Shown: positions 29,347 to 39,186, numbered from the stretch's first letter. The stretch: DNA of 64,000 nucleotides from Corynebacterium matruchotii (GCF_011612265.2 NZ_CP050134.2:248001-312000), one strand, 5' to 3'. Notes: generated from the sequence alone by a model not told the origin. Program-made: numbers and translations.

Positions 29347-29865
29347 CTATGTGTGTAGTAAAAATGCCGCATTACTTAACGCAGCCGCGGCTGACTGGGA
29401 GCGAGTGCCCCCAAAACCCATGGCCCACCGCTCATCTTTGTTGTGACACACCCGAATGAACGTGACGGTTGCTTCGAAAATGTCGTATTGGTGGAACGAG
29501 CAAATCTCCACCCGCCGACCGGCGGTCGCCAAGAGTTGGGTGGCGGCTTGGACCGGGCCTGAGGCGATAATGTCGTGGCGGGTTTCCCCGGATCGGGTCT
29601 TTATTGCCGCGGTGTAGTGAACTACTCCACCGGGCAGTTTTTCCTCGGAGAGGAATTGTAGCCGCAGGTCAGGGGTGGGGGAGTAGGTGGCGGCAAAGGT
29701 GCGCCACTGGAGGCCGTGGGCCTCTTGGCGCAACCCTCGGGGAAGCTGATGACCGAACCTGGCCAGGAATGGGTCGTCAGCGAATCTCCGCGTGGTTGAG
29801 GTGCGGCGGGGCTCCAAACCGAAATATATGCAGCGATTCTTATTGATAGCGGTAGCGATGGACAT
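29347..29865 (-). CDS. Free-standing LeuA-regulatory-type domain protein
   Basis: 172 aa from the ATG at 29865 (AAAGGA seven bases upstream). Residues about 70-170 match the pattern of the C-terminal allosteric domain of 2-isopropylmalate synthase (LeuA_dimer): a strand pair, ASGPVQAATQLLATAG, a strand with HQYDIFEATVTFI, then WAMGFGGTRSQSAAAALSNAA, where LeuA has WGVG...SA.NA. The catalytic HMGL-like domain is missing. It could bind leucine, or modulate LeuA or another partner, but this is inference. The long 5' leader with a strong hairpin suggests post-initiation control. It has its own terminator and so is monocistronic. Confidence 0.7.
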   Translation of the reverse strand: MSIATAINKNRCIYFGLEPRRTSTTRRFADDPFLARFGHQLPRGLRQEAHGLQWRTFAATYSPTPDLRLQFLSEEKLPGGVVHYTAAIKTRSGETRHDIIASGPVQAATQLLATAGRRVEICSFHQYDIFEATVTFIRVCHNKDERWAMGFGGTRSQSAAAALSNAAFLLHT

Positions 29866-29910
29866 GTCGGTTCCTTTAGAAAAAATACAGTTACTCACAA
29901 AATGTTTTTA

Positions 29911-29954
29911 TTTCTGGCGTGGCCGCCTATGGTGGGGCAATGCCACGCCAGAAA
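29911..29954 (-). promoter_or_regulatory. Leader hairpin of LeuA-domain gene
   Basis: A perfect 13-bp stem, TTTCTGGCGTGGC / GCCACGCCAGAAA, spans an 18-base loop, about 46 bases before the ATG. In the minus-strand transcript it precedes an A/U-rich stretch and then the ribosome site. It may be an attenuator-like or operator structure. No leucine-rich leader peptide was found. Confidence 0.5.
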
Positions 29955-30041
29955 ACTCTCGGCTAATGGTGAACCGCCATAGTCGTTGGGTTCCTTCGTG
30001 TGGGAACAAAACGCTACGTGATACAAAACAATAATCCGTAC

Positions 30042-30082
30042 CACAATAAAAAGCAAAACGGAAGCCGTTTTTGGCTTCCGTT
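30042..30082 (-). terminator. Intrinsic terminator of dipeptidase gene
   Basis: A perfect 10-bp stem (30057-30066 with 30073-30082) with a six-base loop is followed on the minus strand by TTTTGCTTTTTATT. It lies 36 bases past the dipeptidase stop. Confidence 0.85.
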
Positions 30083-30117
30083 AAGTGCCCCCGCATGGGG
30101 GTGAATGTTGGGCGGTC

Positions 30118-31479
30118 TTATGAATGGTATGTGAGGAGGAACGCGGCCTCCGCAATGGCAATATTTTCAATCTCGGTGGGATCCACCGACTCATTGGCAG
30201 AGTGGATGGTGGTTTGCGGCTCCTCCACTCCGAAGAGAGTCAGCTCCGCCGAGGGGACGGCGTCGATAAGCTCGGCGCACAACGGAATCGAGCCGCCTGC
30301 GCCAACCAACGTCAATTCCTTATTGTCATAGGCGCCGCGCAGACACTGGATAAACGTGGTGACCGCCGGGCCCTCAATATTGGACGAGAACGGATTATTC
30401 ACATCCGACACCTGCACGCTCAGGCGAGCATTCCACGGCACATGCGAACGCAAATGCTTCGTCACGGCGGCCGCCACCTCGGAGGCGTCCATGCCCGGCG
30501 GCACCCGCAGATTCAGCTTTGCGCTTGCGGTTGCCGGCACCGCATTCACAGCCTCGGAAACCGGCGTGGACGTAAACCCGGTGACCGTGATCGCCGGCCG
30601 CGCCCACACCATGTCCGCCGGATTATCCGCCGAGGTGCCCATGATCTCCACCCCGTCCAGCACCCCGGCATCCTTGCGGAACGTCTCGGGATCATACTGG
30701 GCCCCCGACCACTTCTGGTCCACATCCACGCCGTCAATCTGGACGCGGCCATGCTCGTCCCGGAAGGAATCAATGAGGCGAATGAGGGCGGCGGTCGCAT
30801 CCGGGGCGGCGCCACCAAAACTGCCCGAATGCACCGGGTTTTGCAGGGTATCCACCTGCACGGTGATCTGCGCCCCGCCCCGCAGCGAGGTGGTGAGGGT
30901 CGGCTCGCCCACCGCCGCATTGCCCGTGTCTGCGATGAGGATAACATCGGCGGCAAACAGCTCCGGCCGGGCCTTGATGAGCTCCGAAAGCTCCGCCCCG
31001 CCTTGTTCCTCCGACCCCTCGATGAGCACCTTAATTCCCAGGTCGGTGCCGCCCAGCTCGTTGACGGCACGTAGCGCGGCCAGGTGCATGACAACGTTGC
31101 CCTTGCAGTCCGCAGCCCCCCGTGCATACCAGCGGCCATTCCGCTCGGTGAGGGTGAATGGATCTGAATCCCACTTCGACGGGTCGCCGGCGAGCACCAC
31201 ATCGTAGTGGCAGTACAGCAGGACGGTGGGGGCGTCTCCCTTCGCAGGCTTGGAGGCGATGAACAGTGGTGCCGGCGTGTCCTCCTGGTATGTGGTGACC
31301 GTCAGCCCCACAGATTCGAATGCAGCCTTGACCCATGCGGCAGCGTGCGCGTGCTCTTCCACAAGCTCCGGCACTCCCTGCACAGAATTAAAGGATGTGA
31401 TTTCCTTGAGGTCCGTGAAAATCCTATCGCGTTGCCCGGTGACGATAGGTCGCACCTTGGCGATTGTTTCTGTAGTCAT
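30118..31479 (-). CDS. M20-family dipeptidase
   Basis: 453 aa from the ATG at 31479. A zinc-dependent peptidase of the M20 group. LYCHYDVVLAGD carries the first His and the catalytic Asp, RGAADCKGN the bridging Asp, EGSEEQGG the Glu pair, and the dimerisation domain lies at about 210-340. It would cleave dipeptides in the cytoplasm. The frame is open upstream to 32211 through the repeat region, but TACACT eight bases before 31479 indicates a leaderless start there. Well-placed terminator. Confidence 0.92.
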   Translation of the reverse strand: MTTETIAKVRPIVTGQRDRIFTDLKEITSFNSVQGVPELVEEHAHAAAWVKAAFESVGLTVTTYQEDTPAPLFIASKPAKGDAPTVLLYCHYDVVLAGDPSKWDSDPFTLTERNGRWYARGAADCKGNVVMHLAALRAVNELGGTDLGIKVLIEGSEEQGGAELSELIKARPELFAADVILIADTGNAAVGEPTLTTSLRGGAQITVQVDTLQNPVHSGSFGGAAPDATAALIRLIDSFRDEHGRVQIDGVDVDQKWSGAQYDPETFRKDAGVLDGVEIMGTSADNPADMVWARPAITVTGFTSTPVSEAVNAVPATASAKLNLRVPPGMDASEVAAAVTKHLRSHVPWNARLSVQVSDVNNPFSSNIEGPAVTTFIQCLRGAYDNKELTLVGAGGSIPLCAELIDAVPSAELTLFGVEEPQTTIHSANESVDPTEIENIAIAEAAFLLTYHS

Positions 31480-31487
31480 AACTGAAA

Positions 31488-31493
31488 AGTGTA
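31488..31493 (-). promoter_or_regulatory. Leaderless promoter -10 of dipeptidase gene
   Basis: TACACT on the minus strand, eight bases before the ATG at 31479; no Shine-Dalgarno. Confidence 0.4.
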
Positions 31494-31581
31494 GTTGGGT
31501 CCCAGTATGTGCGGGGCCGGTTTCGCATTGCTTATCGACGCCCTCCCGGTTCAAAGCGGCCCGATCTTCCCTCTGGGAGTT

Positions 31582-32044
31582 GTGTGCTGCGTTTTGTAGG
31601 ATTAGTGCCCGGATTCGGGGCCAAATCTTGAGATATAGCAGCACAGTGCTCACCCATACGCACCGTGAACCTCGCAGCCCCGGAGAAGTGTGCTGCGATA
31701 TCTCCAACCAAGAGGTGAATCTGGGCCCAAAATAGGCAATATCGCAGCACACATCCCTGGGCTGTGAGTCATTGAACTGGTGAGTGAACCACGTCACGTT
31801 CCTCTGATTCGGGGTTTGGGTTGTCTGACGAGTACTGTGCTGCGATATCTCGCAAATCGAGTCCCAAGCCCGGCCGAAAATCCAGATATCGCAGCACACT
31901 ACTTTTGATGCGCCGGCGGGCGCGGGTGAGTGTGGGCGAATATCGGTGAGTGTGGGGGGACGCCGGCGGACGCAGTTGTGTGTGCTGCGTTTTGTGGGAT
32001 GAGGGCCTGGATTCAGGGTCGAAAATCCAGATATCGCAGCACAG
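31582..32044. repeat. Repeat cluster A: four 65-bp palindromic units
   Basis: Units at 31582-31646, 31688-31752, 31835-31899 and 31980-32044, each exactly 65 bp. Arms are (G/C)TGTGCTGCG at the left and CGCAGCACA(C/G) at the right. The next bases inward are ATATC or TTTTG on the left and GATAT or CAATAT on the right. Cores of about 35 bp differ. The first unit has one arm mismatch (ATAGCAGC). Spacers are 41, 82 and 80 bp. Unit 3 is flanked by TA on both sides. Confidence 0.9.
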
Positions 32045-32244
32045 TAGGCGAAACGCCTGGGGTTTCTGGGGCTGGAGGTGAAGGAGGGTCGCTTGGGGTT
32101 AGCCCGGGTCGGTGGGATCCAGCGAGGTTGCGTGGGCGCGGCCCGGGCGCGGCGTGCGGGGCTCGGAGGCTGGTGCCGGGAGGTGGGCGTCGACAAGCGA
32201 AGGTAGCACAAAACGCAATGGAAAGTTCGCCCTAAGCGTATTTC

Positions 32245-32271
32245 CTTGCACTCGGGGCTAGCGACTGCTAA
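32245..32271. promoter_or_regulatory. CIRCE operator 1 upstream of groEL2
   Basis: CTTGCACTC, nine bases, GACTGCTAA. Compared with the consensus TTAGCACTC-N9-GAGTGCTAA there are three mismatches. It is a binding site for the heat-shock repressor HrcA. Confidence 0.75.
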
Positions 32272-32278
32272 AACGGAT

Positions 32279-32305
32279 TTAGCACTTGAACAAGGACAGT
32301 GCTAA
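32279..32305. promoter_or_regulatory. CIRCE operator 2 upstream of groEL2
   Basis: TTAGCACTT, nine bases, CAGTGCTAA: two mismatches from the consensus, both at the inner ends. The two operators are seven bases apart, and the second ends 37 bases before the groEL2 ATG. Confidence 0.88.
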
Positions 32306-32339
32306 CTAACAATCGGACAGAACATATATTAAGGAGTAA

Positions 32340-33986
<1,647 letters not shown>

Positions 33987-34008
33987 GCTTTACGACGCCC
34001 TTACGTCG

Positions 34009-34054
34009 GAAACCCCCCGCGTCCCTCCCCAAATGGGTGGGGTGCGGGGGGTTT
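34009..34054 (+). terminator. Terminator of groEL2
   Basis: A GC-rich stem, AAACCCCCCGC pairing with GTGCGGGGGGTTT across CCCTCCCC/GGGTGGGG, 22 bases past the stop, ending in TTTATGTAT. An exact GCTTTACGACGC lies between stop and stem (33987-33998). Confidence 0.8.
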
Positions 34055-34486
34055 ATGTATAAGGTCACAAACCCCATGTGATTGGGGGGAATATGGGGCT
34101 TCAGGTTTGTGTCTTTGTCAGTTGATGGGCGCGGTTTTCCCTTGGTTATCTACCCCTAAATAGGGGAGATTGACGAAATTTTAACCCTAAATTTCCACGA
34201 AATCGGTCGCTCATTGTACGTTAATCTTTCCGGGGCGCACCCGCTTATGTATTCTGCTATTTCTGACTTATGTTCACCTTATTAACGCAGTTCAAATGGG
34301 GTTGTAGAAGATCTGCATGGGAATGTGTGGTCGAAAAATAATATTACGACTTGATTAAAGAAAACTTGACGATCTGGAATTCTATGGGCAGAATAAAAAC
34401 CAAGACATCCGAAGCGGTGTCCACAAACTGGAAAAATTTTGGCCACAGAATTGTCATTGTTGGCCCCGTTGGAGGAGAGTATTTTT
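34055..34486. promoter_or_regulatory. porH-porA upstream control region
   Basis: 432 bases without a gene. A promoter is likely at TTGACG (34366-34371), 17 bases, CAGAAT (34389-34394), which leaves a leader of about 85 bases with GGAGGAG before porH. Further upstream is a palindrome, CCCCTA-AA-TAGGGG, at 34153-34166, a possible operator. Confidence 0.5.
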
Positions 34487-34663
34487 ATGGATTACGGACA
34501 AATTGCTGAGCAGCTTGGCAACTTCAAGAAGTTCGCTGAGGCCATTGGTGGTATCTTCACCGAGCTACCCAAGTTCCTCAACAACCTTGACAGCTTTGTT
34601 GGTGGTGGCCGCGGTAGCTCTGAGCTCGGCGAGACCAGCAGCATTCTGGGCAGCAGCAAGTAA
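34487..34663 (+). CDS. porH: PorH-type mycomembrane porin peptide
   Basis: 58 aa, no signal peptide. A long amphipathic helix (LGNFKKFAEAIGGIFTELPKF region) followed by a Gly/Ser-rich tail. The size, helix character, position next to groEL2 and pairing with a second tiny gene all match C. glutamicum PorH, which together with PorA forms the main cell-wall cation channel in the mycolate outer membrane and is mycoloylated on serine. GGAGGAG lies nine bases before the ATG; an in-frame ATG at 34439 has no site. Confidence 0.8.
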   Translation: MDYGQIAEQLGNFKKFAEAIGGIFTELPKFLNNLDSFVGGGRGSSELGETSSILGSSK

Positions 34664-34710
34664 GATTTTCGGAAAAACTGATCTTTAAAATATAAAAGGA
34701 GAATTGGACA

Positions 34711-34860
34711 ATGGAACATCAAGGCTCTCTGGCTTCGCCCCTCGGTACCTGGGTTGCTCTTTCTAACGACGGCATCATCGGCACCTTCATCAAGGACCTA
34801 CTGTTGCCGCTAGCTAAGCTCGCTGGTTGGGCAGGCGACCTGGCTTCCCTGGCGAAGTAA
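34711..34860 (+). CDS. porA: PorA-type mycomembrane porin peptide
   Basis: 49 aa, no signal peptide. It starts MEHQGSLASP and continues as one hydrophobic, amphipathic helix with several Gly and Leu (LLLPLAKLAGWAGDLASLAK at the end). It follows porH by 47 bases with AAAGGAG nine bases before the ATG. The pair and order agree with porH-porA of C. glutamicum, whose products act as a hetero-oligomeric channel. Sequence alone does not prove channel activity. Confidence 0.78.
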   Translation: MEHQGSLASPLGTWVALSNDGIIGTFIKDLLLPLAKLAGWAGDLASLAK

Positions 34861-34876
34861 ATCGCAAATAGTGAAT

Positions 34877-34918
34877 AAAACCCGTCTGCGCATGTTGGGA
34901 GCTGCGGACGGGTTGTTC
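34877..34918 (+). terminator. Terminator of porH-porA
   Basis: Stem AACCCGTC.GC / GC.GACGGGTT with TTGTTCTC behind it, about 17 bases after the porA stop. Confidence 0.7.
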
Positions 34919-34944
34919 TCATATTTCGGCTAAGCTGGGCTAGG

Positions 34945-35784
34945 ATGAACAGCTTGGATTTTGATCTCGAAACAGAGTGGCCCGAGTTGATGAAACTACT
35001 CACGCCACCCCAGTATTTTGCTATACGCAGAGCCATTGCGGCGGCCTGGCATGAAGGCTGGGACCCCAACCTCATGGATGTGGAGCTTCTGGTGCGCTAT
35101 ATCCGTAATGAGGGAGAATTACCGCTGCCCGCACCTATAGACGGGCCGGAAACAGAATATGTCTTTGACACCTGGGATTCCTACTTCCAGCTGGGTGATC
35201 TTGGCCTGCCCGTTTTTATTAACTACTACAATGAAACCAACCCGCGGCTACTCCAACACAAGGAATTCCTCGCGGTGTGTGCTCGTAGTATCGAACTTGA
35301 CTTGGGGCTTGCCACCATTGACCCCACCTTCGATGCCGCTCACCTTCAGACCATTCACTATTATCTCTTTGGTGACGTCTACCCGTGGGCCGGCAGGTTC
35401 CGCACGGTGAATATGAGTAAACCCGGGGGTGTAGCCTTTGCTGATTGCCAAAACGGGGAGGTCGAACGCTACCTCGATGACGTGCACCGGATTGCGGTAG
35501 AAACCCCCTGGTATCAGCTGTCTGGTCTTCAGTTCGTCGAAAAGTCCGCGGAGCTTTTCGCCTATCTCAATCAGGCCCACCCATTTCGGGAAGGCAATGG
35601 CAGGGCGGCGAAGACCTTTATGTGTGCGGTGGCTGCCGGGTCACCATACGATTTCGACTTCATGCGGGTCAACCCCATGGTGTGGAACCAGGCTTCCGCT
35701 GGCAGTAGCCCAGAACCATTCGAATACCACCCACACCCGGAAGCCTTGGTTCCGGTGTTTGATGCTGTGACAATTAGCCGTTAA
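34945..35784 (+). CDS. Fic-domain protein with VbhA-like N-terminus
   Basis: 279 aa. Fic enzymes transfer AMP or another nucleotide part onto target proteins. The active-site loop HPFREGNGRAAK (about residue 212) keeps the catalytic His and the GNGR anion hole; the final Arg of the motif is Lys. Residues about 25-60 (RRAIAAAWHEGW...LLVRYIRNEG) resemble the VbhA-type antitoxin helix, which normally has S/T-xxx-E-G; here the S/T position is Ala but Glu-Gly is kept. Fusion of this inhibitory helix to the enzyme would make it self-inhibited. It lies alone between porA and ppk2, with no RBS and TAAGCT eight bases upstream. Confidence 0.85.
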   Translation: MNSLDFDLETEWPELMKLLTPPQYFAIRRAIAAAWHEGWDPNLMDVELLVRYIRNEGELPLPAPIDGPETEYVFDTWDSYFQLGDLGLPVFINYYNETNPRLLQHKEFLAVCARSIELDLGLATIDPTFDAAHLQTIHYYLFGDVYPWAGRFRTVNMSKPGGVAFADCQNGEVERYLDDVHRIAVETPWYQLSGLQFVEKSAELFAYLNQAHPFREGNGRAAKTFMCAVAAGSPYDFDFMRVNPMVWNQASAGSSPEPFEYHPHPEALVPVFDAVTISR

Positions 35785-35801
35785 AACATCCCGAATCGGG
35801 G

Positions 35802-35807
35802 TACTAT
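35802..35807 (+). promoter_or_regulatory. Leaderless promoter -10 of ppk2
   Basis: TACTAT ends six bases before the ppk2 ATG; no ribosome site. Confidence 0.45.
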
Positions 35808-35813
35808 CAATTT

Positions 35814-36710
35814 ATGGCTGACTCTGATAACGATCTTCCCGTCATTGACCTTGCCGCAACCGAGGGGTACATCGTCGACGACACTGACGAAGACGATCCA
35901 GTGCTCCTCGCCCCGGATGGTACCCCCATTGATACGTGGCGGGAGAACTATCCATACCAAAACCGCCTCACCAGGGATGAGTATGAGCACACCAAACGTG
36001 CCCTGCAAATCGAATTACTGAAATGGCAGAATTGGACTAAAGACACCGGTCAGCGCCATATAATCCTCTTCGAAGGCCGGGATGCAGCCGGCAAAGGGGG
36101 CACTATTAAACGCTTCAATGAGCATCTCAACCCCCGGGGGGCGCGCACCGTGGCCCTGGAAAAACCCTCCCCTAGGGAGTCCACCTCCTGGTACTTCCAG
36201 CGCTATATCCAGCATTTTCCCTGCGCCGGTGAGATAGTGTTTTTCGACCGCTCCTGGTACAACCGCTCCGGGGTGGAACGAGTGATGGGGTTCTGCACCG
36301 AATCCCAGCATGCCGAGTTTCTGCGTGAGGTTCCCATGCTGGAGAACATGATCCTGGGCTCGGGGATTTCCCTCACCAAATTCTGGTTTTCAGTATCGCA
36401 AAAGGAGCAGCGCACCCGGTTTGCGATTCGCCAGGTGGATCCGGTGCGGCAGTGGAAGCTGTCTCCCATGGATTTGGCGTCGCTAGACAAGTGGGACGAT
36501 TACACCCGCGCCAAAGAAGAGCAGTTCCGATACACGGATACGGATGAGTCGCCCTGGATTACGATCCGCTCCAATGATAAGAAACGCGCCCGGCTCAATG
36601 CCATGCGGTTTATTTTGAGTAAATTCGAATACACGAATAAGGACCACGATTTGGTGGGGGAGCCGGATCCCCTGATTGTGATGCGGGGGCGTGACCAGAT
36701 CGGTGATTGA
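35814..36710 (+). CDS. ppk2: Polyphosphate kinase 2
   Basis: 298 aa, the single-domain PPK2 length. It moves phosphate between polyphosphate and nucleoside diphosphates. The P-loop FEGRDAAGKGG at about 84-94 and the Walker B/lid FFDRSWYNRSG are present, followed by KFWFSVSKEEQ-like and RWKLSPMD-type motifs. C. glutamicum has its PPK2 in the same position beside porA-porH. It converges on the MarR gene, with a 41-base gap that contains one exact 12-mer copy. Confidence 0.95.
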   Translation: MADSDNDLPVIDLAATEGYIVDDTDEDDPVLLAPDGTPIDTWRENYPYQNRLTRDEYEHTKRALQIELLKWQNWTKDTGQRHIILFEGRDAAGKGGTIKRFNEHLNPRGARTVALEKPSPRESTSWYFQRYIQHFPCAGEIVFFDRSWYNRSGVERVMGFCTESQHAEFLREVPMLENMILGSGISLTKFWFSVSQKEQRTRFAIRQVDPVRQWKLSPMDLASLDKWDDYTRAKEEQFRYTDTDESPWITIRSNDKKRARLNAMRFILSKFEYTNKDHDLVGEPDPLIVMRGRDQIGD

Positions 36711-36751
36711 GGTTAGACGACCCTGGGTGGGCGTCGTCAAGCGTGAAGCTG

Positions 36752-37195
36752 CTAGTCTGCCTCGGCGGCAATGATTGCGTGGGCTAGTTTGCGTAAATGC
36801 TTGAGCTGCTTCGATGTGGACTCGTACAGGGCGGAATCCTCGGCCTGATTTACTAATTTACTGAGCTCAGCCTGCTGCCGCCGCCCGCGTTTTGTGGCAC
36901 GCACAATCTGGCGCCGGCGATCCTTGGAATCCCGCTCCCGCTTCACCCAGCCCTTTTTCTCCAGGGCGTCCACGAGCCGCACCATGTCGGACGCATCATA
37001 CGCAAGCACCTCGCACAACGCGGATTGGCTGGTGGCGTCCGTGGACATGAGGCAGCTCAAAACCCAATACTCCCGCAAGGACACGTGTTTCGCCGAAATT
37101 TGGGACTCCACCGCGTCCCGGGTGCGCCGCCGCAGCCGTTCCAATTGAAACGACGGCGATTCCAGCAGCTCGGTGGGGATCTCTAAATCAGCCAT
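36752..37195 (-). CDS. MarR-family transcriptional regulator
   Basis: 147 aa from the ATG at 37195. Winged-helix regulator: helix-turn-helix around residues 60-85 (TSQSALCEVLAYDASDMVRLVDALE), wing KRERDSKDRRRQIVRATKRG, and long dimerisation helices at both ends. The target and ligand are unknown. TAGTAT ends seven bases before the ATG, consistent with a leaderless message and with this start rather than 37240. Confidence 0.9.
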   Translation of the reverse strand: MADLEIPTELLESPSFQLERLRRRTRDAVESQISAKHVSLREYWVLSCLMSTDATSQSALCEVLAYDASDMVRLVDALEKKGWVKRERDSKDRRRQIVRATKRGRRQQAELSKLVNQAEDSALYESTSKQLKHLRKLAHAIIAAEAD

Positions 37196-37202
37196 ATGTT
37201 TA

Positions 37203-37208
37203 ATACTA
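37203..37208 (-). promoter_or_regulatory. Leaderless promoter -10 of marR-type gene
   Basis: TAGTAT on the minus strand, seven bases before the ATG at 37195. Confidence 0.4.
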
Positions 37209-37225
37209 GGGTACGAAACCCGCCA

Positions 37226-37263
37226 CAATAAAACCCCCACACTGTGATGGTGCTGGGGGTTTC
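37226..37263 (-). terminator. Terminator of the 50-codon gene
   Basis: Stem AAACCCCCA (37231-37239) with TGGGGGTTT (37254-37262). In minus-strand sense the stem is followed by TTTTATTG. It lies 28 bases past the stop of the small gene at 37291. Confidence 0.75.
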
Positions 37264-37290
37264 ACAGGGTTTGAGGCTTGTGTGCCGCGT

Positions 37291-37443
37291 TTAGATGATG
37301 GATTGGGTGGATGCGATAGACACTGCGATGCTGGCTTGCTGGCCGGATACGGTTGCTTCGCTGCTGTTGCCCTTCTGGTCCTTCTTGAACAAGTCGGATA
37401 GGAATCCGAAGGGATCGCGGTGGGCATTAAAAACGCTGTTCAA
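37291..37443 (-). CDS. Novel 50-residue small protein
   Basis: 50 aa from a TTG start with GAGGAG six to seven bases upstream, an AT-rich leader, and a clear terminator downstream. It begins MNSVFNAHRDPFGFLSDLF, then KKDQKGNSSEATVSG, and ends in a Ser/Ile/Ala-rich stretch. There is no signal peptide. Size, lack of signal, and position two genes from porH-porA recall the tiny mycomembrane proteins of corynebacteria (PorA, PorH, ProtX), but I see no clear homology. The expression signals are good, so I consider it real; the function is open. Confidence 0.65.
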   Translation of the reverse strand: MNSVFNAHRDPFGFLSDLFKKDQKGNSSEATVSGQQASIAVSIASTQSII

Positions 37444-38886
37444 CGTTTACTCCTCACTTATTCTATTGTGGTTTGTTGGCAATGGGTGTGCCGATAATTC
37501 ACCTCTCACTAAACCCTTAAAATTGACAAACCGCAACTACGAAAATTCATATATAGCATTGGGGCGATAATATGATTCCGCCCCCGCGGGTTATTTCTTG
37601 CTGACCTGCGTTTTTCTCTGCTTCACTGGTGGTAACTGTGGGGCGTGGATCACTGTTCGCGTTAATGTGATTTTGATTAATATACCCTGAATTTCCCTCG
37701 CTTTTCGACGCCTAAAGCTCCCTCTCCCCAACCAAGTCGCCCACCCCTATCCCGCTTGGCCCGTTTGGCCGGGCGCCGGCGCGCGGCCACGTCCGCTCTT
37801 GCCCTGTCTGCTTTGGTCGGACATCACCTGATTTCACCTCACCCCACGCCCACTCACCGTGCGTGCTGCGATATCTGGGTGTTTGCCTCCAGATCCCCGC
37901 CCTTCTTCAACAAAACGCAGCACACTCCTGGGGTGTTTGGTGTTGCTCGCTGAGTGCTGCATTTTTTGAAGCGTTGGTGGGGTGTGGAGGGGGCTGATTT
38001 GGTTGGTGTGTTGAGCACTGTGCTGCGATATTGGGGTTTTGGGTTGGGTTCGAGGCCTGATTCGTACGATATCGCAGCACACACAGACGTGGGGTGTGAT
38101 TTGCTGCCTGACGACGTCTCCCACCTCCCGGCAGGGCGGCTCATGCCGTACTGCGCTGTGTTGTGTGCTGCGTTTTCTAGGAATACAGGCTGAAATGGGG
38201 TCCTAAAACCCCAATATCGCAGCACACAGGACGGGACCCCAGGGGCTCCAGGGGTTTCTGATGCCCCAGGGGCTCCAGGGGCCTAGGCGTTCCTGGAATT
38301 GGAGGGAAGGATAGGAACGTGAGAAACCCCGCTCGACAGAGGCATGGGTAGGGGCGAATGTCTCGCGCTCTGTGGTTCAGTTCCCTTGATGAGGTCTGAT
38401 GAGTACTGTGCTGCGATATCTAGATTTTTGGCCGGGTTTGGGGCTCGATTTGCGAGATATCGCAGCACACTACTTTTGAAGCGCTGTCGGGCGTGGACAA
38501 GTGTCAAGGTGTGTGCTGCGTTTTGTGGGATGAGGGCCAGGATTCAGAGCCGAAATTGAAGATATCGCAGCACAGTGCTCACCCATACACGCCGTGAACC
38601 CTGTGTAGTCCTGGCCCTGGCCCGGGCCCGGGTTGTGTGCTGCGATATCTCCCGCCAGGAGGCGAATCTGGGCTCAAAACAGGCAATATCGCAGCACACA
38701 GGACGAGGGTTTTGCGGGTTTCTGAGACTCGTGTGGCTTGCGGGGTTTGTGTGGTTGCCGGTGAGGGAGGGGCGGAATCTGATAGTGCGACAATGCGGTA
38801 AACCCCGCTCGACAGGGGAGCGGGGCGGGGCCTGGCGCGGCGTGGCGGTGCGGCGGCAGGCGAAGGCGGGCTGGCTGCGGCTGCGG
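37444..38886. other. Long intergenic region with repeat cluster B
   Basis: 1,443 bases without a credible gene. The left 250 bases are AT-rich and should hold the promoter of the 50-codon gene. The rest is GC-rich, carries six 65-bp units and one half unit, two copies of AACCCCGCTCGACAG (about 38323 and 38800), a small direct repeat of CCAGGGGCTCCAGGGG near 38225-38282, and one exact 12-mer copy (37700). Confidence 0.65.
37861..38699. repeat. Repeat cluster B: six 65-bp palindromic units and a half unit
   Basis: Units at 37861-37925, 38018-38082, 38163-38227, 38406-38470, 38511-38575 and 38635-38699, all exactly 65 bp. A lone degenerate left arm (GAGTGCTGCATTTT) starts near 37952. The first unit has ACGCAGCACAC preceded by AAA on the right, the mirror of the TTTT-type left arm. 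The fourth unit has TA on both sides. The last three units with their spacers are homologous to parts of cluster A, but with a different order and one inverted core. Confidence 0.9.
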
Positions 38887-39186
38887 CTATGCGGTGGGCA
38901 GGCCGGCAGCAATCCAGGCTTCGGTGCCGCCGGAGATGTTGTGGATCGTAAAGCTTTGGGGCTTTAGGTGGGACTCCAAGGCTTCAGCGGCCTTAGCGCT
39001 GCGGCCACCTAGTTGGCAGATCACATAGACGTCCCTGGAGGTGTCTAATTCCCCGGAGCGCTCCACCACGGAGCCGAGGGGAATGTTGATGGCGCCTTGA
39101 GCATGTCCCTGCGCATACTCGGAGGGTTCACGTACGTCAATGATTTGGGCGTCTGCTGGTACTTCGGATACGGTGACGTTGTTCAT
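38887..39186 (-). CDS. Rhodanese-like domain protein
   Basis: 99 aa single rhodanese domain. IIDVREPSEYAQGHAQGAINIP at the start and the active-site loop CQLGGRS with the catalytic Cys are present. It could move sulfur from thiosulfate or a persulfide; the natural donor and acceptor are unknown. The ppa gene lies just upstream on the same strand, but a strong hairpin separates them. Confidence 0.93.
   Translation of the reverse strand: MNNVTVSEVPADAQIIDVREPSEYAQGHAQGAINIPLGSVVERSGELDTSRDVYVICQLGGRSAKAAEALESHLKPQSFTIHNISGGTEAWIAAGLPTA

Noticed and set aside
30118..32211. 697-codon frame for the dipeptidase
   Set aside because: The upstream 240 codons cover repeat cluster A with abnormal composition; the protein family begins at the ATG at 31479.
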